Below, one piece after another: positions 17,792 to 26,680 of a stretch of 64,000 nt of DNA. Position 1 is the first letter of the stretch. Each line of letters starts with the position of its first letter. A program made the position numbers and the translations under genes. This DNA comes from Stieleria mannarensis (GTDB taxonomy: Bacteria; Planctomycetota; Planctomycetia; Pirellulales; Pirellulaceae). The notes under the pieces were generated by a model. The model saw nothing but the letters and a program-made list of their open reading frames with translations. It had not been told where the DNA came from and did no database searches. The stretch lies in contig NZ_JACEHH010000014.1 in NCBI RefSeq assembly GCF_014154935.1, positions 62,001-126,000 of the forward strand. The letters are read 5' to 3'.

Positions 17792-17940
17792 GGCGGCACC
17801 TGGAGACAGAAAGGGCGCGGCGGAATCATTCGCCGGCAAGGGTTGGGTCTGTCAAACCAAGCGGAAACACGCTGCCGTTGTTACCGGGTCGATGGACGGC
17901 GATTCCGGTTCGAGGTCGTGCGGTTTCTGGAAATTTACCC

Positions 17941-18111
17941 TCCCTCGGGGTATTGGTGTCGACACAACGTACCATGGCTCCCTTCTCCCCAAAACAGATC
18001 GCGGTCATCTTTAATCCGTGACCCAAGTCTTTGGCGCGATCTGTTTTAGGGAGAGGGGAGCCATGTCCTCATTTGCGAGCTGACTTGTGTAGACACCAAC
18101 GTCCCCTGGGA
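17941..18111. mobile_element. MITE-like palindromic element of about 171 bp
   Basis: Outer arms 17941-17967 and 18085-18111 pair imperfectly (core TTGGTGTCGACACAA against TTGTGTAGACACCAA). Inner arms 17972-18003 and 18035-18065 pair almost perfectly (core CTCCCCAAAACAGATCGCG against CGCGATCTGTTTTAGG). There is no open frame inside. The nested arrangement resembles a non-autonomous transposon or a large REP-type element. No matching transposase is in the window. Confidence 0.65.
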
Positions 18112-18203
18112 GGGTCGCGGAGGAGTCTAGGACGACGCGGGGAGGGTTGATCCGCGATTCGATGCGACCGGAGGACGAAAGTTTGTTCGGCAATTCACCG
18201 TTC

Positions 18204-18292
18204 GCTCCTCCCCTCGCTGCGCTCGACCCTCCTGCCAGGAGGGTGAATTCCCAAAAACCGCACGGCCTCTTCCAGGGAGGGCGAATTCCTAA
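18204..18292. repeat. CCCTCC...GGAGGG repeat with AAACCGCACGGCCTC tail
   Basis: A GC-rich palindrome (ACCCTCCTGCCAGGAGGGT) is followed by AAAACCGCACGGCCTCTTCC. Related copies lie around 22800-22840, 24795-24855 and 25095-25165. It is intergenic, between a protease gene and the 3' end of proB. Confidence 0.6.
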
Positions 18293-18334
18293 ACGCCGCC
18301 CGACCGCGTTGAGCCAACCTTCGCGGAGTCCTAT

Positions 18335-19486
18335 TCAGATCCGCAGCGTCATGTTGTCGCGATGGACGACCGAATCGTACGGCCGATGCCCCAGGATGCC
18401 GGTGATCATTTCGCTGATCTTGCCCTTGATCCGCTCGACTTCCTTGGAGGGATAATTGCACAAACCCCGTGCGACCTCGTTGCCGTGTTGGTCCTTGATC
18501 GCCACCACGGCGCCGGCGGCGAAGTTGCCTTGGACCGCTTGGATTCCGATTGCCAGCAGGCTGCGGCCGTTTTCTCGCAAGGCCTTCGCCGCCCCGGCAT
18601 CGACGATCAACTCGCCTTCGACCTCGGCCGAGCCGCTGATCCAACGCCGTCGCCCCCGCAGCGACCTTTCGGTGGGCAGGAACAGGGTGCCGACGGGATC
18701 GCCGCGGAGAATTCTTTCTAGCACCGCGTCTTCGCGCCCGGGACCGATGATCACCGAGTGTCCATGAGACGTTGCCAGTTTTGCGGCGGATAATTTACTG
18801 GACATGCCGCCCTTGCTGAGCGTGCTGCGGTGATCCTGGGCGAGGCCGAGGATGTCACCATCGAGCGATTTGACCAGGTCGATCCGTTGGCTGTCCGGGG
18901 CGTCGGGGGGGCCGTCGTAAAGGCCATCGACGTCGGACAGGATGACCAGCAGGGCTTGATCCAACAGGCCGGCGACTTGGGCGGCCAGTCGATCGTTGTC
19001 GCCGAAGGTCGTCATCAATTCCGCGACGGCGACGGAGTCGTTTTCGTTGACGATCGCGACGGCGCCGAGTTCATGAATGCTGGCCAACGCGTTTCGCACG
19101 TGCAGGTACCCGTCGCGGCGGCGGAGGTCGTTGCGGGTCAGCAGGACTTGTGCGGCGTGCCGGCCGCGGGCGGCCAGGGCGCGTTCATAGGCCTGGATCA
19201 GATCGGCTTGGCCCACCGCGGCGACCGCTTGCAACGTGGACAGATCGGTCGGGCGTTGGTCCAGGCCCAGTTTGCCCATCCCGGCCCCGACGGCACCGCT
19301 GCTGACCATCACGGTCTGACGCCCCGTCTCGGCGATCTGGCACAAACCGGCCGCCAGCGACTCGATGCGCCCGCGGTCCAATTTGCCTTGAGCGTCGGTC
19401 AGGACGCGCGTGCCGACCTTGACGACGACGCAACGGGCTCCCTCGATCGCGCTGTGGCGGAGACGGCTGGAATCCGATTCAGACAC
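18335..19486 (-). CDS. proB: Glutamate 5-kinase
   Basis: ProB phosphorylates L-glutamate as the first step of proline synthesis in the cytoplasm. The amino-acid kinase domain shows VVVKVGTRVLTDAQGKLD, VSSGAVGAGMGKLGL, NENDSVAVAEL, FGDNDRLAAQVAGL, LSDVDGLYDGPP and KGGMSSKLSAAKLA. A PUA domain follows from about residue 280 (GELIVDAGAAKAL, then GAVVAIKD). The GTG at 19486 starts a 383-residue protein of normal length; the extra frame up to 19543 lacks family similarity. No proA or proC is adjacent. It is divergent from purF. Confidence 0.95.
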   Translation of the reverse strand: MSESDSSRLRHSAIEGARCVVVKVGTRVLTDAQGKLDRGRIESLAAGLCQIAETGRQTVMVSSGAVGAGMGKLGLDQRPTDLSTLQAVAAVGQADLIQAYERALAARGRHAAQVLLTRNDLRRRDGYLHVRNALASIHELGAVAIVNENDSVAVAELMTTFGDNDRLAAQVAGLLDQALLVILSDVDGLYDGPPDAPDSQRIDLVKSLDGDILGLAQDHRSTLSKGGMSSKLSAAKLATSHGHSVIIGPGREDAVLERILRGDPVGTLFLPTERSLRGRRRWISGSAEVEGELIVDAGAAKALRENGRSLLAIGIQAVQGNFAAGAVVAIKDQHGNEVARGLCNYPSKEVERIKGKISEMITGILGHRPYDSVVHRDNMTLRI

Positions 19487-19794
19487 AACGGCAACAAGCG
19501 GCGAGGAGAGAGTCGAAAATACGAGGGGAACACAAAAAAACACGCCTGCGAGCTGTCGCCGGCGGGCGGGGCGGTGACCACAATAACTTGCGACCGGTCA
19601 ATCGCCTATCCGGCAAAAGACGAGTGATCGGGCAAAGCAGGTCAAATTTTTTAAAATCGGATCCTCCCCGCGACAGGGCGGTTCGACAAATCGGTCTGCA
19701 TTTGGACAATAGAGACAGACTTTCGGTGATCGGCACTTCCGTCGCTTTGATCCCAACGCCCCTCCCCCAGAACGTTTGACGAGCAAACCCCGGC
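19487..19794. promoter_or_regulatory. Divergent promoter region between proB and purF
   Basis: This 308-bp spacer separates two divergent housekeeping genes and must hold both promoters. An AT-rich tract (CAAATTTTTTAAAATCG, about 19643-19659) stands out in otherwise GC-rich DNA and may be part of one promoter. No riboswitch such as a guanine/PRPP fold is evident. The exact elements are not assignable by eye. Confidence 0.4.
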
Positions 19795-21408
19795 ATGAGC
19801 GAGTTGCATCACGAATGCGGTGTCGCGGCGATTTACCACCTTTCCGGCCGCGGACGCAGCCCGATGTGCACCGACGAGGGGCCCCGCCAGATCTCTCGCC
19901 TGCTGCCGCGGATGTTGCTGGACATCCAAAACCGAGGCCAGTTGGCCGCCGGGATGTCGACCTACGACCCCGATCGGCCCCGATTGCTGCACACGCGGAA
20001 AGACGTCGGCACCGTCACCGAAGTGTTTCGGCTGAATCACCGCGCCAAATGCGAATCGTTGATGCGAGGCTTGGCCGGACGTGCGGCGATCGGGCACGTC
20101 CGCTATGCCACCTGCGGCCAAGATGATCGCAGTTACGCCCAGCCCTTCGAACGCGACCACATCCACAAACGAAAGTGGTTCAGTTTCTGTTTCAACGGTC
20201 AACTGGCCAATTACGGCCTGTTGAAAGAACGCTTGTTGGCCGACGGCGATCATCACCTGACACTGGACACCGACACCGAGATCATTTTGCACGAGATCGG
20301 ACGCGTGCTCAGCCATTCGACCGAGCGGATCGAATGGATTGACGTCTTGCGTCAGGTCGCCGGCGATTTCGACGGCGCCTACTCGTTGGCGTTGTTGACG
20401 GCCGAAGGCGAGATGATCGTCGCACGCGATCCGTTGGGCATCAAACCGATGTGTTACGTCCAAGAAGGCCCCCTGTTTGCCGCGGCCAGCGAAAGCGTCG
20501 CGCTGTTGAATCTGGGCTTTGAAACCGATCAAATCAAATCGCTGCCGCCCGGGCATGCGTTGATCGTCAACCCCGAGACCGGATTCCGAATCGAGCAGTT
20601 TGCCGAGACCAAAGAACCGGCCCACTGCTTTTTTGAATGGATCTATTTCGCCAACGTGGCCAGCACGTTGGATGACCGCAGTGTTTATCTAAGCCGGACA
20701 CGATTGGGGGAAGAGCTTGCCGTCGCCGAACGCGAACTCGGCCGCGTCCCGCTGGATGATCCCGACACGATCATCGTCCCCGTGCCGGACACCAGCAAAG
20801 CCGCCGCTGATGCGATGGCGTACAAGTTGTCCATCCCGTGTCGTGAAGGTCTGATCCGAAACCGATACGCCGGCCGAACCTTTATCGAAGGCGGTCGGGC
20901 GCGGAAGGTGAAAGCCGCGACGAAGTACACGCCGCTGCGGGAAGTGATGGAAGGCAAACGCGTCATCTTGGTAGAGGATTCGATCGTCCGCAGCACCACG
21001 ATGAACGTGTTGTTGGACCGGATTCGCGAAGTCGGCGGCGCTAAAGAAATCCACGTCCGCGTGGCTTGCCCGCCCATCGTCGCGCCGTGTTTCTATGGGA
21101 TCGACATGAGCACGATTGATCAATTGATCGGCCCCAAGTACTTCGGCGTCGAGGGTGAATTGTCCGACGAAGCCCAGCAACGTCTCGCCGATGACTTGGG
21201 CGCCGACTCGCTGCGGTACCTGCCGGTCGAAGCGTTGGCGCGGGCCATCGATCTGCCGGCCGAACACCTGTGCCGAGCCTGCGTGACCGGGGACTACCCG
21301 ACCACCTGCGGCCAGCACCTGTACCAGATCGCGCTGGACAATCGTGGCAGCAAGATGGATGCCGGCCGCACCTACGAACAGCTCGCCGCCGCATTGGGTG
21401 ACCAGTGA
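19795..21408 (+). CDS. purF: Amidophosphoribosyltransferase
   Basis: PurF transfers glutamine amide nitrogen to PRPP, the committed step of purine synthesis. An N-terminal glutamine amidotransferase class II domain has its nucleophile at Cys8 after a short propeptide ([14 protein letters not shown]) and [10 protein letters not shown] and FNGQLANYG blocks. The phosphoribosyltransferase domain has [16 protein letters not shown], the PRPP loop. The C-terminal [15 protein letters not shown] matches the Fe-S ligand region of Bacillus-type enzymes. At 537 residues it is slightly long; an insert lies in the first domain ([15 protein letters not shown]). It is monocistronic. Confidence 0.93.
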   Translation: MSELHHECGVAAIYHLSGRGRSPMCTDEGPRQISRLLPRMLLDIQNRGQLAAGMSTYDPDRPRLLHTRKDVGTVTEVFRLNHRAKCESLMRGLAGRAAIGHVRYATCGQDDRSYAQPFERDHIHKRKWFSFCFNGQLANYGLLKERLLADGDHHLTLDTDTEIILHEIGRVLSHSTERIEWIDVLRQVAGDFDGAYSLALLTAEGEMIVARDPLGIKPMCYVQEGPLFAAASESVALLNLGFETDQIKSLPPGHALIVNPETGFRIEQFAETKEPAHCFFEWIYFANVASTLDDRSVYLSRTRLGEELAVAERELGRVPLDDPDTIIVPVPDTSKAAADAMAYKLSIPCREGLIRNRYAGRTFIEGGRARKVKAATKYTPLREVMEGKRVILVEDSIVRSTTMNVLLDRIREVGGAKEIHVRVACPPIVAPCFYGIDMSTIDQLIGPKYFGVEGELSDEAQQRLADDLGADSLRYLPVEALARAIDLPAEHLCRACVTGDYPTTCGQHLYQIALDNRGSKMDAGRTYEQLAAALGDQ

Positions 21409-21410
21409 CG

Positions 21411-21465
21411 TTGGTGTTTAGCCTTTAGGCGATTCCCCCGTCGCTGCGAAGCAGCGACGAGCGAC
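21411..21465. repeat. TTTAGCCTTTAGGCGATTCC dispersed repeat
   Basis: The repeat begins three bases after the purF stop and includes a hairpin (GTCGCTGCGAAGCAGCGAC). Related copies, some inverted, lie at about 49871-49925, 53065-53135 and 53788-53870. Confidence 0.75.
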
Positions 21466-21490
21466 CGCCCGGAAGGGCCGTCGTACTTGG

Positions 21491-22591
21491 TTACTGCGGG
21501 GCCACCGCGGGACTCGTCTCTTCGCCGCTGCGGTAGCCTTCCCAGCGGGTTCGCAACCACGTCGTGATCGGGCCTTCAATCCGCGTGGTGACCAGCGTTG
21601 CCAGGCAAAACGCGAACACGACCGCCAACGCAAAACACACCATCGGCGGATAGCCGCTGTGGTCCAAGCGGTGGATCAGCACGCATCCCAAGTTGTTGTG
21701 GCACAGGTACAGTGCATACGAAATCGTGCTGACAAATATCAGCGGGCGGAACCGTAGCAGCGGCACCTTGCCGTACGCACAGGCGGTCACCAGCCCCAGG
21801 ATCAATGCCGTCGCCGCCGGGTTGTGTTTGCCATGATCGATGCTGTGAAAGACGAACGCGGCGATCGCGATGCCCAGCACATTCTGCCACATCCGTCCCG
21901 ATTTCGTCTTGATCATGTACAGCAGGAATCCCATCGCGAATAAGGGAACGAAGTCCAGCAGCATCAATCGACGCACGGCCGTCGCGATCGAAAACCACCA
22001 GCTGCCCGCCGCGGTCGCTTCGGCCGCGTCGAGCGCCGGACAGACGAAGTATGACAAAACCAACAGCGGTCCCCAGCCCAGGAAGTAACGTCGCAGACCG
22101 CCGGACCGATACAGCGCGACCAGCGTGAAGTAGAACATCATCTCGACTTGCAACGTCCACATCACCGGGTCCAGGCATTCCTGGCCAAAGATCCGCGGCA
22201 GCAGCGTCAGGTTGGCCGCAAACTGAGCCGTCGTGATGCCGATCTGATCAAGCGGCGCGAAGCTCATGATCCACACGTTGGCAACGATCACCATCAGGAA
22301 GATCGGCAGGATGCGGATCAGCCGTGCAGCGACGAAGTCGACCGGTTTGCCGCGTCGCAAGAGCGACATGCTGTTGACGAAGCCGGACAGGATAAAGAAC
22401 AGTTCGACACCGTACGCTCCGTAGGGCCATTCGAAACCCAGCGGCGACGTGTAGCCGAATTTGACGCTGTACACGTGCGTGAAATGGAACAGCAGCAAGT
22501 TGATTGCCGCTAGCGCCCGCAGGGAATCCAATTCCAGAATTCGGCGATGGGGCTGTAAAACGTGTTCGGCGTTTTGGGAAGGCTGGGCCAT
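21491..22591 (-). CDS. Acyltransferase family 3 (OafA/YrhL-like) membrane protein
   Basis: From the ATG at 22591 the 366-residue protein contains LELDSLRALAAINLLLFHF, the conserved first helix of this family with the catalytic-type His, and AYGVELFFILSGF. About ten membrane helices follow. There is no C-terminal SGNH domain. Relatives O-acetylate surface polysaccharides or peptidoglycan; the acceptor here is unknown. The reading frame continues upstream to 22660 but those residues are not hydrophobic or conserved-looking. No glycan gene cluster surrounds it. Confidence 0.87.
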   Translation of the reverse strand: MAQPSQNAEHVLQPHRRILELDSLRALAAINLLLFHFTHVYSVKFGYTSPLGFEWPYGAYGVELFFILSGFVNSMSLLRRGKPVDFVAARLIRILPIFLMVIVANVWIMSFAPLDQIGITTAQFAANLTLLPRIFGQECLDPVMWTLQVEMMFYFTLVALYRSGGLRRYFLGWGPLLVLSYFVCPALDAAEATAAGSWWFSIATAVRRLMLLDFVPLFAMGFLLYMIKTKSGRMWQNVLGIAIAAFVFHSIDHGKHNPAATALILGLVTACAYGKVPLLRFRPLIFVSTISYALYLCHNNLGCVLIHRLDHSGYPPMVCFALAVVFAFCLATLVTTRIEGPITTWLRTRWEGYRSGEETSPAVAPQ

Positions 22592-22817
22592 GGAGGAACC
22601 GAGAGGACCGACGAAGGGCGTGCGAGATGGGTCCAGCAAATGTGCGGTGCCCGTTTGCATCCATCGGTGGGTTTCCGCCCGACCCGGGGGCCGCGGCGTG
22701 AAAACCGGTCAAGAAATTCCGGCTGTACCGGATGCGCCGCCGTCCCGCCTTTTCGGCAGCAACATTTTTTGACCACTCCATTTTTTGACCTAGCGACCCT
22801 CCCCTCGCTTCGCTCGA

Positions 22818-22836
22818 CCCTCCCTGACAGGGAGGG
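22818..22836 (-). terminator. Possible stem-loop terminator downstream of prs
   Basis: CCCTCCCT-gac-AGGGAGGG forms an eight-pair GC stem 44 bp beyond the prs stop. There is no U-run, and the stem also belongs to a dispersed repeat family, so a terminator role is only a guess. Confidence 0.3.
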
Positions 22837-22879
22837 GACTCCAGGAGGTAACGCCGACGTCCGATTGACCCTTGGACCG

Positions 22880-23830
22880 CTACCGTTCGCGGAACAGTTC
22901 GCTGATCGATTGATCGTGGTGGATGCGTTTGATCGCTTCGGCCAACAACGGCGCGACGGTCAGTTGCGACATCTTGGGCAGCATCTTGTCGGCCGGGACG
23001 GGAATCGTGTCGGTCACGGTGATCGAATCGACGGGGGCTTCTCGCAGTCGTTCGATGGCCGGGCCGCACAGCACGCCGTGGGTGCAGGCGATGTGGATTT
23101 CCGCGGCGCCGGCTTCGTGGACCAGCTTGGCGGCACCACAAATGGATCCGGCGGTGCTGATCATGTCGTCAAACATCAGTGCGATCTTGCCTTCGACGGG
23201 GCCACCGATGATCGTACTTTGCCGGACTTCCATCGCGCTGGTGCGTCGTTTGTCGACGATCGCCAGCGGTCCGCCCAGACGTTTTCCGTGACCGACGGCG
23301 CGTTTGATGCTGCCTTCGTCCGGGCTGACGACGACGATCTTGTCATCGGTCAATCCGCGGTTGCTGAAGTGTTCGTTCAGCACCGGGGCGGCGTACAGGT
23401 GATCGACGGGGACGTCAAAGAAGCCTTGGATTTGGGCGGCGTGCAAGTCCATCGTCAACACGCGGTCGGCCCCGGCGCGGGCGATCAGGTTGGCGACCAT
23501 CTTAGCCGTGATCGGCACGCGGCCTTCGTCCTTGCGGTCCTGGCGCGCGTAGCCGTAATAGGGAATCACGGCGGTGACGCGTTCGGCGCTGGCACGTTTG
23601 CAGCAATCGATCATCACCAACAACTCGAACAAGTTGTCGTTGACCGGCGGGCAAGTCGACTGGACCAGAAACACGTCGCGTCCCCGAACGTCTTCGTCCA
23701 GTTTGCAATAGTTCTCCCCGTCGGGGAATTTACCCAGCGAGATCGCGGCCGGTTCCAGGTGCAGGTGGCGACAGATCTTCATCGCCAGATCAGGGTTCGC
23801 CCTGCCGCTGAAAATCTTGAGTTCACGCAT
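22880..23830 (-). CDS. prs: Ribose-phosphate pyrophosphokinase
   Basis: Prs makes PRPP from ribose 5-phosphate and ATP, supplying purine, pyrimidine, His and Trp synthesis. The 316 residues match class I enzymes. Key segments are KFPDGENYCKL, the catalytic YYGYARQDRKDEGR flexible region, MDLHAAQIQGFFDVPVDHLY, VVSPDEGSIKRA and the PRPP loop MFDDMISTAGSI. The start ATG at 23830 lies inside the end of the GlmU-like gene (8-bp overlap), so the two are co-translated. Confidence 0.96.
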   Translation of the reverse strand: MRELKIFSGRANPDLAMKICRHLHLEPAAISLGKFPDGENYCKLDEDVRGRDVFLVQSTCPPVNDNLFELLVMIDCCKRASAERVTAVIPYYGYARQDRKDEGRVPITAKMVANLIARAGADRVLTMDLHAAQIQGFFDVPVDHLYAAPVLNEHFSNRGLTDDKIVVVSPDEGSIKRAVGHGKRLGGPLAIVDKRRTSAMEVRQSTIIGGPVEGKIALMFDDMISTAGSICGAAKLVHEAGAAEIHIACTHGVLCGPAIERLREAPVDSITVTDTIPVPADKMLPKMSQLTVAPLLAEAIKRIHHDQSISELFRER

Positions 23831-24623
23831 AGCCCATCGTCCGCATTTGTTGGTCGACCAGTTGAAGTTCGTCGGGGTTGTTGATCGACAGCGATTCGCA
23901 GGGTTTGAGTGCCGGCAAGGCCGCGACCGGGCGTCCGGATTCTCGCAACAGTCGGGCGCAATCGGTCAGGTAGTATTCGCCCTGGGCGTTGTCGTTGTTC
24001 AGCATCGAGAGCGACTCGAGCAGATCCGGGGTGCGGAACAGGTACGTGCTCATGTTGACTTCGTCGATCGCCAACTGTTCGGGCGTGGCGTCCTTGTGTT
24101 CGACGATGCCGATGAATTCGCCGGCGTCGTTCCGCACGATCCGGCCCAAACCGGTGGGGTCGTCTTTTTTCAGCGTGCCCAACAGCAACGCGGGCTGGGT
24201 TTGGTGGAAGTGTTCCAGCAGCGTTTTCAGACTGTCCGATTGGATCAGCGGGGAATCCCCGGCGACGACGATCGTCGGCCCGGTTTGCTCGCTTAGCAGG
24301 TCGCGACAGCACTGCACGGCGTGCCCGGTGCCCAGTTGTTCGGCTTGGAGTGCGAATTGGATGTTCGCTTGGTCGCGCGTCGCCAATTCTCGTTTGACCG
24401 CGTCGGCCTCGTAGCCCACGACGACGATTTGGCGGTGGATGCCGGCCGCCTCCAGGGCGTCGATCACGAAATGGATCATCGCGCGTCCGACGACCGGGCA
24501 CAGGACTTTGGGCAATTCACTGTTCATGCGAGTCCCCTTGCCGGCAGCCAAGACGACCGCACAGGCCCCCTCGGGGGCCGGGCTGGCTGGGGGAGATGAA
24601 CGGGAGGGTTCGGGGGAATTCAT
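23823..24623 (-). CDS. GlmU-type UDP-GlcNAc pyrophosphorylase, N-terminal domain only
   Basis: The protein shows the nucleotidyltransferase signature VVLAAGKGTRMNSELPKVL, QAEQLGTGHAVQ, VVAGDSPLI, EFIGIVEHKDAT and EVNMSTYLF, as in the uridylyltransferase half of GlmU. It ends after about 266 residues and lacks the left-handed beta-helix acetyltransferase domain. The acetylation of glucosamine-1-phosphate must be done elsewhere, or the enzyme uses another sugar phosphate. The ATG at 24623 is preferred; the frame is open to 24701. It precedes prs with an 8-bp overlap. Confidence 0.88.
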   Translation of the reverse strand: MNSPEPSRSSPPASPAPEGACAVVLAAGKGTRMNSELPKVLCPVVGRAMIHFVIDALEAAGIHRQIVVVGYEADAVKRELATRDQANIQFALQAEQLGTGHAVQCCRDLLSEQTGPTIVVAGDSPLIQSDSLKTLLEHFHQTQPALLLGTLKKDDPTGLGRIVRNDAGEFIGIVEHKDATPEQLAIDEVNMSTYLFRTPDLLESLSMLNNDNAQGEYYLTDCARLLRESGRPVAALPALKPCESLSINNPDELQLVDQQMRTMGYA

Positions 24624-25511
24624 CGGTCTGGGGAGTGAAGGGACAAACGAAAACCAAGTGCTTGGGATCGGCATGTTCGCTTTCGAGCCCCGATCCAACA
24701 ACCACCACCCCTACGGACGGAATCGACGAAAGCGAAAAAAGTGCCCTTGGCCCCGGTTTTATCGCGTCGATCAATCCACGTCCCACACTCCGGAGGTCGT
24801 GCGGTGTTTGGAAGAAACCCTCCCTGGCAGAGGTCGTGCGGTTTACAAGTCCTTCATCCTATGGGGTTTTTGCAAATTTCTCCGGCTGCCCTGAACCACA
24901 TGGAGGTCGATTGCCCACGGATAGCAGCGCGAACCCACGGATCCCAAGCCGAATTACATCCGTGGGTTCGCGCTGCTATCCGTGGGCCTTTTCGATTCTT
25001 CAGACCGCTTGCCTGAACTCACCACCTCAAAGCAATCTTCCTGCCCAGGGGGGGGAAACGTGTAAACGCCTAGTATCTCTAAGGTTAAAAACCGCACGAC
25101 CTCGGAAGGGAGGGTGACGAAAACCCTTTACGATCAACGACTTAAAAACCGAATGACCTCTCCAGGGACGGCGGGGAGCGACAAACCAACCGGCGGCGGG
25201 CGCGAATCGCTCTGGAGTTGGAGGCCGCCGATCTGGGACACTTGGCGGGTCTGGGCCGGAACCATCACTTCTTCAGGAAATGCTTGGACGCCGGCGCGAT
25301 CAGGCTGATGTCATACGAGATCAGCCGTATGCCGCGAGCCTACGGGCACGGGAGCGTTTGCGTTCTGGTTGACACGTACGCTTGCGCGTGACGTCAAATC
25401 CCTCGTGTGATCGGATTAAGTCAACAGGCCGGTACGCTTGCGCGATGGCGTCAGCCTGATTGAATTCACAGCCGATGGAAAACCCCCCTTCTCCGCGAAA
25501 ACCTGCTCCCG
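24624..25511. other. Long gene-free spacer rich in repeats
   Basis: This 888-bp stretch contains several copies of the AAACCGCACGACCTC repeat (about 24795-24855, 25095-25165), a perfect 30-bp inverted repeat at 24913-24987, and near 25370-25460 two direct copies of GTACGCTTGCGCG. Short frames exist in all directions but none has a convincing composition or start. Promoters for the GlmU-like and LpxL-like genes must be at its two ends. Confidence 0.6.
24913..24987. repeat. Perfect 30-bp inverted repeat (GCCCACGGATAGCAGCGCG)
   Basis: Arms 24913-24942 and 24958-24987 are exact reverse complements with a 15-bp loop. A near-copy sits at 52767-52840 and a half copy at 49576-49630. Such perfect arms suggest recent spread or strong selection for structure. 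Confidence 0.85.
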
Positions 25512-26495
25512 ATGGCCATTCCGATCCCACGCTTCATCCCCCGCGACGCCGCCGCTTGGAAAAGGGCCGGGCAGCGGTGTGCCGATTTCGCCAGTTACCT
25601 GGTGGTGCGGTTGATCGTCGCCGTCATCCAGACCCTGCCGCTGGATCTGGGGGACGCCCTGTGTCGCGGCTTGGCCACCCTGATTTGCCGCCTGGGGCCG
25701 CTCCGAAAGCGGACCACGGCCGGCAACCTGCAGCAGGTGTTTCCCGATGCCAGTGAGCGGCAACGTCAGGCGATCGAGGCGGCGATGTGGCATTCGCTGA
25801 TGCTGATGGTTTGTGAAATCGCCTGGGCTCAGCGGCGGCTGCACCTGACCAACTGGTCCCAGTACGTTCGCTTCCGCAACAGCCGCGACATCCTGCGGAA
25901 TTGTCTGTCCAAACGCCCGGCCGTGATGGTGACCGGCCACTTCGGCAACTTTGAAGTCGGCGGTTACACCGCCGGACTGATGGGGTGCGAATCGACCACC
26001 ATCGCGCGGCGGCTGGACAACCCGTTTTTGAACGACTGGGTCCAGCGGTTTCGCAGTGCCAAGGGGCAAACGATGTTGGACAAGGACGGCTGTGCGATCG
26101 AGGTCGACCAGCATTTGGCCGCCGGCGGCACGTTGGCGATCCTGGCCGACCAACACGCCGGTCCCAAAGGTTGTTGGACGAACTTTCTGGGGGTGCCCGC
26201 GTCCTGCCACAAGGCGCTGGCACTGTTTTCACTCGGCAGCGGCGCGCCGATGATCGCCGGTGCGACGCGACGCATCGACGGGCAACCGATGAAATTCGAA
26301 TCCGCTTGCATCGCCGTGGCCGACCCCCAAGACGACCCCGAGGGCCATTGCCAAAGCGTCCAGTCGCTGACGAAGTGGTACAACCGCCAGCTGGCGATCA
26401 GCGTCTCCGAGGCGGTCGAGCAGTATTGGTGGCTGCACCGTCGCTGGCGCGAGCCGCCACCCCGCGTCGCAAAGAGACTCGCCAAGGCGGCTTGA
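25512..26495 (+). CDS. Lipid A biosynthesis acyltransferase (LpxL/HtrB family)
   Basis: The 327-residue protein has one N-terminal hydrophobic segment and the family motif HFGNFE (H-x4-E catalytic pair) in VMVTGHFGNFEVGGY, followed by LADQHAG and a C-terminal YWWLHRRWREPP. These enzymes transfer secondary acyl chains to lipid A at the inner membrane, or make related acyl lipids. Its presence agrees with a Gram-negative envelope. The ATG at 25512 is a natural start. It stands alone, with only repeat DNA on both sides. Confidence 0.88.
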   Translation: MAIPIPRFIPRDAAAWKRAGQRCADFASYLVVRLIVAVIQTLPLDLGDALCRGLATLICRLGPLRKRTTAGNLQQVFPDASERQRQAIEAAMWHSLMLMVCEIAWAQRRLHLTNWSQYVRFRNSRDILRNCLSKRPAVMVTGHFGNFEVGGYTAGLMGCESTTIARRLDNPFLNDWVQRFRSAKGQTMLDKDGCAIEVDQHLAAGGTLAILADQHAGPKGCWTNFLGVPASCHKALALFSLGSGAPMIAGATRRIDGQPMKFESACIAVADPQDDPEGHCQSVQSLTKWYNRQLAISVSEAVEQYWWLHRRWREPPPRVAKRLAKAA

Positions 26496-26505
26496 CAGGG
26501 AGGGA

Positions 26506-26680
26506 TGGCAGAATGATTCGGGACAGAATGATGAAAGACTTCGCCGTTGGAAACGAAAGGCAGCTTCCTCTTGGCGGTGCATAGGGTTCGCTTGCCAGAT
26601 CGCGTAAACTATCCCGCAGCCATCTCCCATCTCCCCGTCTCCCATCTCCCCATCCCCCCATCCCCCCATCCCCCCGACCG
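26506..26680. repeat. CAGAATGAT units and C-rich microsatellite before uvrA
   Basis: Two units of the CAGAATGAT repeat (26506-26532) are followed after 80 bp by a C-rich tract of CCATCTCCC/CATCCCCC units (about 26626-26676) that runs to within a few bases of the uvrA start codon. The tract leaves no recognisable Shine-Dalgarno sequence for uvrA. Confidence 0.65.

Noticed and set aside
22562-23884. 440-codon open frame on the plus strand
   Set aside because: It is antisense to prs and the acyltransferase 5' region, both of which have clear family motifs.
25114-25308. 64-codon frame on the plus strand
   Set aside because: Begins inside a dispersed repeat and has no gene-like features.
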